Shown one piece after another: positions 14,111-18,019 of a stretch of 18,019 nucleotides of DNA; the stretch's first letter is position 1; every line of letters starts with the position of its first letter. The notes below the pieces were generated by a model. That model was given only the letters and a program-made list of their open reading frames with translations, made no database searches and was not told the DNA's origin. The position numbers and the translations under genes are program-made. Origin of the DNA: Candidatus Saccharimonadota bacterium (GTDB lineage Bacteria; Patescibacteriota; Saccharimonadia; Saccharimonadales; Saccharimonadaceae); NCBI GenBank assembly GCA_030527565.1, contig JAUNAO010000003.1, positions 1 to 18,019 on the forward strand. Reading direction: 5' to 3'.

Positions 14111-15744
14111 ACTATAAAATCATATTGGTTGGAAATGCCCTCAGGTAGGGTGTTTTCGCTGGTGATGCCGTAGAAATCTTCGAGTAAGGAGAGGGTGCCT
14201 GGCTTGTCGTTGGTGGTTTTGTAGATTGTGTAACCTTCATTATATTCGCCTTCTGGGGCGTTGTCGACGGATATATTAGAATAGCCGGCTTCCTCGAGTT
14301 TCTTCTGTTCTTCAGTGGCGAGACCATAAGTTTCGGTTGCATTTAAGACAAGAATGGTTGCGCCTTCGTAGTCGCGAGGGTCGTTGGAGAGTTGTTTGGC
14401 GACATAGGTACGGATTTTACTATAGTTGCCGGCGCCAGTTTTAGGTACGACATAGGAAATGCCGTTAATGTTTGCGGTAGTCATGAAATCTGGCCAAAGG
14501 GAGATTTGGCGAATAGTTTCGAAATCAAAAGTAAAGGTTAGATGAGCTGCGGTTTTAAGTTCGGAAACTGAGAAATTGGTGCGAAGATTATCACCGAGGG
14601 TTGAGGCGAGGCTAACGATATCAGTAATAGAAAGATTTTTTTCAAAAATACGATCTTTAATGCCGATGAGGATTTTTTGTTGGCTGTTGCCGCGGGTAAA
14701 ATCGCCACCGGAAGTGCCATGACGGGCACGGGCAAGACCAAGAGCTTCTTCGCCATTCAAAGTATATTCAATACCGGCTTTATAGACAGCGCCGGTCCAG
14801 TACTTATCATTAATGTCTTCATCGAGAGTAACTTTGATGCCGCCGAGGGTGTCAACAATTGAAACGAGAGAACCCCAGTTGAGATGGGCATAATATTGGA
14901 ATTCAATTCCGAGGATATCGCCAACTTTAGTCATTAAAGCATCGGCACCGGCGGCTTCGTTGTCGCCTTTTTGATTATTACACCAATAAACTTCGTTGAT
15001 TTTTCCGGTTGCGGTACAAGTCGGGGAGGCCTTAAGGTCGCGAGGAAGGGAAAGCATGGCGACGTCGCCGGTTTCTTGATTAATACTGATTGCCATAATA
15101 GAGTCGGTTAATTGGGCGCCGGCGTGTTTACCGTTGCCTTCATCGCCTTCCATGTTGTAGCCGCTAGTACCGAAGGCGAGAATATTTGTTCGTCCGTCAG
15201 CATCGGTTTTTAGGGGGTCGTATTTTTCGTCCATAAAGGTGAAGAGGTCAAGAATATTGCCTTGGCCGCCAGTGATTTTGGCAATAATATCGTTACCCCA
15301 AAGAACAGCCCAAATAATTAGGCCGCTTAAAGCGAGGACAATAACAAGTATAATAATAGTAATTGTGCGACGAAGTTTTGAAGGTTTCTTTTTATGTTTT
15401 TTTATATTTTTTTGTGTTTTGTCTGTGTTATTGTTGTCTTTATCTGTGATTTTGAGGGATTTCTTGAGTTTATTGGACTTTTTCTTTTTTGGTTCGTCTT
15501 CGAGATCAAGAGCAGAAACTGGGCTTAAGAAATCTTCAATTGCTTCGGCGCGGGAAAGTTCTTCGGATTTTGGTTTTTGTTTAGGAGCTTCATCGTCCAA
15601 AACGACATCAATATCGAGATTTTCATCAGGAATGAGAATTTTTTCCTCTTTGGCTTCTTCGATTTTAATAGCGAGAGGTTTTTTTTGAACAGTTTTTTTA
15701 GCGGCACGAGTAGTCAGCCCATCAATTGATTTATTTGGTTTCAT
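14095..15744 (-). CDS. LytR-CpsA-Psr (LCP) family cell-wall glycopolymer transferase
   Basis: A 549-residue membrane protein. LCP enzymes attach teichoic acid-like or capsular polymers to peptidoglycan outside the cell. A long charged cytoplasmic N-terminus (1-125, Lys/Glu-rich and probably disordered) leads to one transmembrane helix (126-149). The extracellular LCP domain (about 184-375) shows TNILAFGTSG, QLTDSIMAISI, the conserved MLSLPRDL, KINEVYW, LGGIKVTLDEDI, LNGEEALGLARARHG and RGNSQQKIL, including the Arg residues that contact lipid phosphate. A LytR_C-like domain follows (about 443-549: ATILVLNATETYGLA). It is convergent with jag and divergent from the HTH gene. A -10 box ends 8 nt from the ATG. 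Confidence 0.93.
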   Translation of the reverse strand: MKPNKSIDGLTTRAAKKTVQKKPLAIKIEEAKEEKILIPDENLDIDVVLDDEAPKQKPKSEELSRAEAIEDFLSPVSALDLEDEPKKKKSNKLKKSLKITDKDNNNTDKTQKNIKKHKKKPSKLRRTITIIILVIVLALSGLIIWAVLWGNDIIAKITGGQGNILDLFTFMDEKYDPLKTDADGRTNILAFGTSGYNMEGDEGNGKHAGAQLTDSIMAISINQETGDVAMLSLPRDLKASPTCTATGKINEVYWCNNQKGDNEAAGADALMTKVGDILGIEFQYYAHLNWGSLVSIVDTLGGIKVTLDEDINDKYWTGAVYKAGIEYTLNGEEALGLARARHGTSGGDFTRGNSQQKILIGIKDRIFEKNLSITDIVSLASTLGDNLRTNFSVSELKTAAHLTFTFDFETIRQISLWPDFMTTANINGISYVVPKTGAGNYSKIRTYVAKQLSNDPRDYEGATILVLNATETYGLATEEQKKLEEAGYSNISVDNAPEGEYNEGYTIYKTTNDKPGTLSLLEDFYGITSENTLPEGISNQYDFIVIINS

Positions 15745-15781
15745 TATTTATAATTATAACATATGGCAGTGAAGCTAACAA
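15726..15781. promoter_or_regulatory. Overlapping divergent promoters in an 18-bp gap
   Basis: The palindrome TATAATTATA (15749-15758) gives a perfect -10 box on each strand, overlapping by 2 bp: plus 15749-15754, minus 15758-15753. Each ends 8 nt before its ATG (15763 and 15744). The -35 boxes lie inside the opposite genes: TTGATT (15726-15731) for plus and TTGTTA (15781-15776) for minus, both with 17-bp spacers. The two promoters should exclude each other. Confidence 0.8.
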
Positions 15782-16086
15782 AAAAACAATTAGCGGTTTT
15801 GAATTTCTTAGAAGACTTTATGGAAGAGACTGGATATTCACCATCTTATCGCGAGATCCAGGCAGGATTGTCTTTATCTTCGGTTTCGGCGGTGGCGGAA
15901 CATATTGATAATTTGGTCACGAAGGGGGTTCTTAAAAAAGTGCCGGGGGCGGCAAGATCGCTTGAAGTCTTGAATTATAAACATGAGGAAACGGTGGGGC
16001 TGTTTCAGGCGCGGATGATGGATTGTTCGGAAGAAGAGAAGAAGATTTTAGAAGCGGCGGCGGAGATTCTTGGAATAGATATTTAA
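15763..16086 (+). CDS. LexA-type winged-helix DNA-binding protein without peptidase domain
   Basis: A 107-residue putative transcription regulator. Residues 1-70 match the LexA DNA-binding domain: LTKKQLAVLNFLEDFMEETGY, the P-S-x-R-E-I pattern (SPSYREI), LSSVSAVAEHIDNLVTKG (recognition helix and following turn), and a C-terminal ARSLEVL like the PRAIEI of LexA. The S24 autocleavage domain (Ser/Lys dyad) is absent; about 35 residues of mostly helical, acidic sequence replace it, ending EILGIDI. It therefore cannot respond to RecA by self-cleavage in the LexA way. Targets are unknown; the shared promoter suggests control of the LCP gene or of itself (inference). The start at 15763 fits the -10 box 8 nt upstream. 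Confidence 0.8.
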   Translation: MAVKLTKKQLAVLNFLEDFMEETGYSPSYREIQAGLSLSSVSAVAEHIDNLVTKGVLKKVPGAARSLEVLNYKHEETVGLFQARMMDCSEEEKKILEAAAEILGIDI

Positions 16087-16098
16087 GCGTTAGCGGGG

Positions 16099-16127
16099 TT
16101 GAAGTTTGTCTTCAAAGTTGTTATGAT
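16099..16127 (+). promoter_or_regulatory. Promoter with overlapping palindrome upstream of the small membrane protein
   Basis: TTGAAG (16099-16104), 17-nt spacer, and TGT-TATGAT (-10 at 16122-16127). The -35 box is the left half of an inverted repeat, TTGAAG-TTTGT-CTTCAA (16099-16115), which could be an operator or a weak hairpin after the HTH gene. An AGGAG ribosome-binding site (about 16134-16138) precedes the ATG at 16148. Confidence 0.55.
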
Positions 16128-16147
16128 AATAATAGGAGAATTATCTG

Positions 16148-16702
16148 ATGGCGAAAAGACGACGAAGAAATCGGAAATGGTTGAAGCGGGGGCTGATTTT
16201 TGCGTTGGTGATCGCGGCGGGGGTGATTTCTTATCTAGTTTATGATGCGTACTTTAAGGAACCGGCCCCAGCTCCTATACCAGAAGCACCAGAAACTCCG
16301 GTAGTTGAGGATGCGAAAGTTGATGAGGGGTATGGTGAGGTTGTTGAAGAAGAAGCCGTAGTCGAAGAAAAAGAAGAAGTGGTGCAGTATGAGGGGGAGA
16401 ATCCGAATGACAATGCAGGTTTGACTGGGGTGATGACGTTTGCGTCAGTGATGAATGGAGTGCTTCGGGTGCGGGTGAATATTGATCAGTATATATCGGG
16501 CGGGACTTGTACGCTTGATCTGATACAAAACGGAAAGAGTATATATAATATGGTGGTACCGACGATTGATTCGGCCGCAACGGCGACGTGTGAGGGGTTT
16601 GATGTTGCGACGGAGGGATTGCCGAAGGGAGCGACGAAGATTGTGATTAAGATAACGGCGGGCGGAAAGTCTGGCGAGATTAGTGGGGAGGTAAATCTAT
16701 GA
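16148..16702 (+). CDS. Small membrane-anchored extracellular protein of unknown function
   Basis: 184 residues. A very basic N-terminus (KRRRRNRKWLKR) precedes one transmembrane helix (about 14-32), a Pro/Glu/Val-rich acidic linker (about 36-85) that probably spans the wall, and a compact C-terminal domain (about 90-184) with alternating hydrophobic residues, two cysteines (SGGTCTLDL and TATCEGF) that could form a disulfide, and an end LSGEVNL-like SGEISGEVNL. The domain looks like a small immunoglobulin-like beta sandwich, which is inference. I do not recognise the family. Its stop overlaps the start of the next gene (ATGA), so the two are probably translated together and may act together at the cell surface. 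Confidence 0.75.
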   Translation: MAKRRRRNRKWLKRGLIFALVIAAGVISYLVYDAYFKEPAPAPIPEAPETPVVEDAKVDEGYGEVVEEEAVVEEKEEVVQYEGENPNDNAGLTGVMTFASVMNGVLRVRVNIDQYISGGTCTLDLIQNGKSIYNMVVPTIDSAATATCEGFDVATEGLPKGATKIVIKITAGGKSGEISGEVNL

Positions 16703-18019
16703 TAGAGGTGGGTGTGAGACGGAGAGACAAAAGGGGGTGGTTTGTAGTTTTGGGGGTGTTTGTGATGGTGGCATTATTCTCGTTTTTGACCGCAAAGTCG
16801 CGAGTGTCGGAAGAGGAAGTAGAGGCGGCGAGTTTGAAGAATTTTGACCCTGGATATATTATTTCGGATTATCAGATGGGAAATTATACTTCGATGACCG
16901 AGGCGGAGATTCAAGCGTTTCTAACGAAGAAAAATTCGTGTTCGAACCGAGATTATGATTATTATCTAAAACTCTCGGCGGCGAATCCGAACACGAAGTG
17001 GAATTTTAAGGATGGGCATTTTGTGTGTTTGTCGGAAGAGTTGTTTGGGGATGGGGAAGTGATTGGGAAAGGTGAGACGGCGGCACATATTATTTGGCAG
17101 GCGGCGCAGGATTATAAAATTAATCCGCAGGTGATTATTGTTTTGCTCCAGAAGGAGTCGGGGTTGATTACCGACTCGATTCCGAACGATCGGAATTATC
17201 GTTCGGCGACAGGGTATGGTTGTCCAGATACGGCGGCGTGTTCGGAGAAGTATTATGGGTTTAAGAATCAGGTTAGGAATGCGGCGGCGTTGTTTAGGAA
17301 TGTTCTTGATGGTGGTTGGACAAATTATCCGCTGGGGGAAAATTATATTCAGTATAATCCGTCGGCTTCGTGTGGAGGTTCGGTGGTAAACGTGAAGAAT
17401 TTGGCGACGTCGGCATTATATCGTTATACGCCATATCAGCCAAATGCGGGGGCCTTAGCGGCCGGGTATGGGACGGCGAGCTGTGGGGCGTATGGAAATC
17501 GGAATTTTTATTTGTATTTTGAGGATTGGTTTGGGGGGGTGAAGAATGAGGGTGTAATCTGGGAGGCGATGGAAGAGCCAAGAGTGATGAAAATAACGAA
17601 AGAAACGAAGGCTGTCAATCCGAAAGACAGGAGCCAGTATAACGAAGCGTTGAAGGCTGGTTTTAAGTATTATTTTACTTCAAAAACTGAGATTGCTATC
17701 AATGGAGTCAAACGTGTTTGTTTAAGAACGCTTGGAGATACGAATGACAAGAAGGATAAATGTGTTTTAATGGATGAAATGACAAAAACTGCGGAAGGTC
17801 TTTACGATGCAAAGAAAAAAGAAACGGTGTCGCTCACCCTCCTCAAAGACACCCGGAAATATGATCTCAAAACTGGCAAAGTGATTGAGGAGATCAAGAA
17901 GTCTAATCATCCAAGTATTACGTTTGCAGTGCAGGTAGAATATAATGGCAAAACTTATTATCGCACAGCACATGATTATGAAAAGGGGAAAGAATACTTT
18001 ATTCCGGCGGAGGATTTAA
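16699..18019 (+). CDS. Lysozyme-like surface protein, partial (runs off right edge)
   Basis: An open frame of 440 codons from ATG 16699 (GGGGAGG 7 nt upstream) with no stop before the window end. A signal anchor (about 14-32) is followed by an exported domain (about 45-280) with INPQVIIVLLQKESGL, where Glu153 followed by Ser sits as in lysozyme-like lytic transglycosylases, then SATGYGCPDTAAC, KNQVRNAAALFRNV, the marked YRYTPYQPN and AYGNRNFYLYFEDWFG. This resembles surface hydrolases annotated as hemagglutinin-like in Saccharibacteria and Actinobacteria (from memory). A second domain (about 285-440) starts WEAMEEPRVMKI, possibly an SH3/GW-like module. From about 17,580 codon choice and strand composition change sharply. 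Peptidoglycan cleavage is inferred, not shown. Confidence 0.8.
   Translation, partial: MIEVGVRRRDKRGWFVVLGVFVMVALFSFLTAKSRVSEEEVEAASLKNFDPGYIISDYQMGNYTSMTEAEIQAFLTKKNSCSNRDYDYYLKLSAANPNTKWNFKDGHFVCLSEELFGDGEVIGKGETAAHIIWQAAQDYKINPQVIIVLLQKESGLITDSIPNDRNYRSATGYGCPDTAACSEKYYGFKNQVRNAAALFRNVLDGGWTNYPLGENYIQYNPSASCGGSVVNVKNLATSALYRYTPYQPNAGALAAGYGTASCGAYGNRNFYLYFEDWFGGVKNEGVIWEAMEEPRVMKITKETKAVNPKDRSQYNEALKAGFKYYFTSKTEIAINGVKRVCLRTLGDTNDKKDKCVLMDEMTKTAEGLYDAKKKETVSLTLLKDTRKYDLKTGKVIEEIKKSNHPSITFAVQVEYNGKTYYRTAHDYEKGKEYFIPAEDL

Noticed and set aside
17294..17581. 95-codon minus-strand frame near the right end
   Set aside because: Antisense to the lysozyme-like gene; composition reflects its GCG/TCG/GGG codons read backwards.
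1..18019. CRISPR arrays, insertion sequences or prophage genes
   Set aside because: I saw no spaced direct repeats, transposase motifs or phage genes; gaps are short and filled by promoters, terminators or origin elements.

Overview
The window looks like the chromosomal replication-origin region of a very reduced bacterium, most likely of the Candidate Phyla Radiation (Patescibacteria), with Saccharibacteria (TM7) as best guess. This rests on: dnaA-dnaN-recF on one side and rpmH-rnpA-yidC-jag on the other; short or trimmed versions of standard proteins (MurE without a full N-terminal domain, a LexA-like protein without its peptidase, an rRNA methyltransferase without Fe-S cysteines); many leaderless-looking genes; and a lysozyme-like surface protein of a type I associate with Saccharibacteria and Actinobacteria. 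TAA, TAG and TGA all end recognisable genes, so the genetic code appears standard.

Layout. 1-55: 3' part of a tRNA-Ser, then a terminator. 156-902 (+): a degenerate Mur-ligase-like protein, convergent with the next block. 911-5755 (all -): in transcription order an RlmD/TrmA-type methyltransferase, a frameshifted small membrane protein, tRNA-Ser(GGA), a MacB-like ABC ATPase, its FtsX-type permease, and MurE, with gaps of -1 to 17 nt. 5793-7994 (+): a large membrane-anchored protein of unknown function split by an in-frame TAG. 7984-11684 (-): recF, dnaN and dnaA. The dnaN-dnaA gap carries DnaA boxes, a G-rich step, a TAG-trinucleotide (DnaA-trio) run and an AT-rich tract, an arrangement like the Bacillus subtilis basal unwinding system. 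A second cluster of four identical DnaA boxes lies between dnaA and rpmH. 11912-14015 (+): rpmH, rnpA, yidC, jag. 14008-14110: a large inverted repeat between convergent genes. 14095-15744 (-): a LytR-CpsA-Psr protein, divergent from a LexA-type HTH protein (15763-16086, +) across only 18 bp. 16148 to the right edge (+): a small membrane-anchored protein and a lysozyme-like surface protein that runs off the window.

The genes combine initiation of replication (dnaA, dnaN, recF, oriC), translation and tRNA processing (rpmH, rnpA, tRNAs, rRNA methylation), membrane insertion (yidC, jag) and cell-envelope work (murE, LCP protein, exporter, lysozyme-like protein). The most interesting points are the oriC architecture with boxes over the dnaA and rpmH promoters, seven leaderless-looking promoters (two pairs divergent and overlapping), the pseudo-Mur/MurE pair, two lesions (an amber stop and a one-base frameshift), a G-rich plus strand that does not switch sign at the origin, and a codon-usage break inside the last gene. 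I ran no searches; all identifications come from motif reading.
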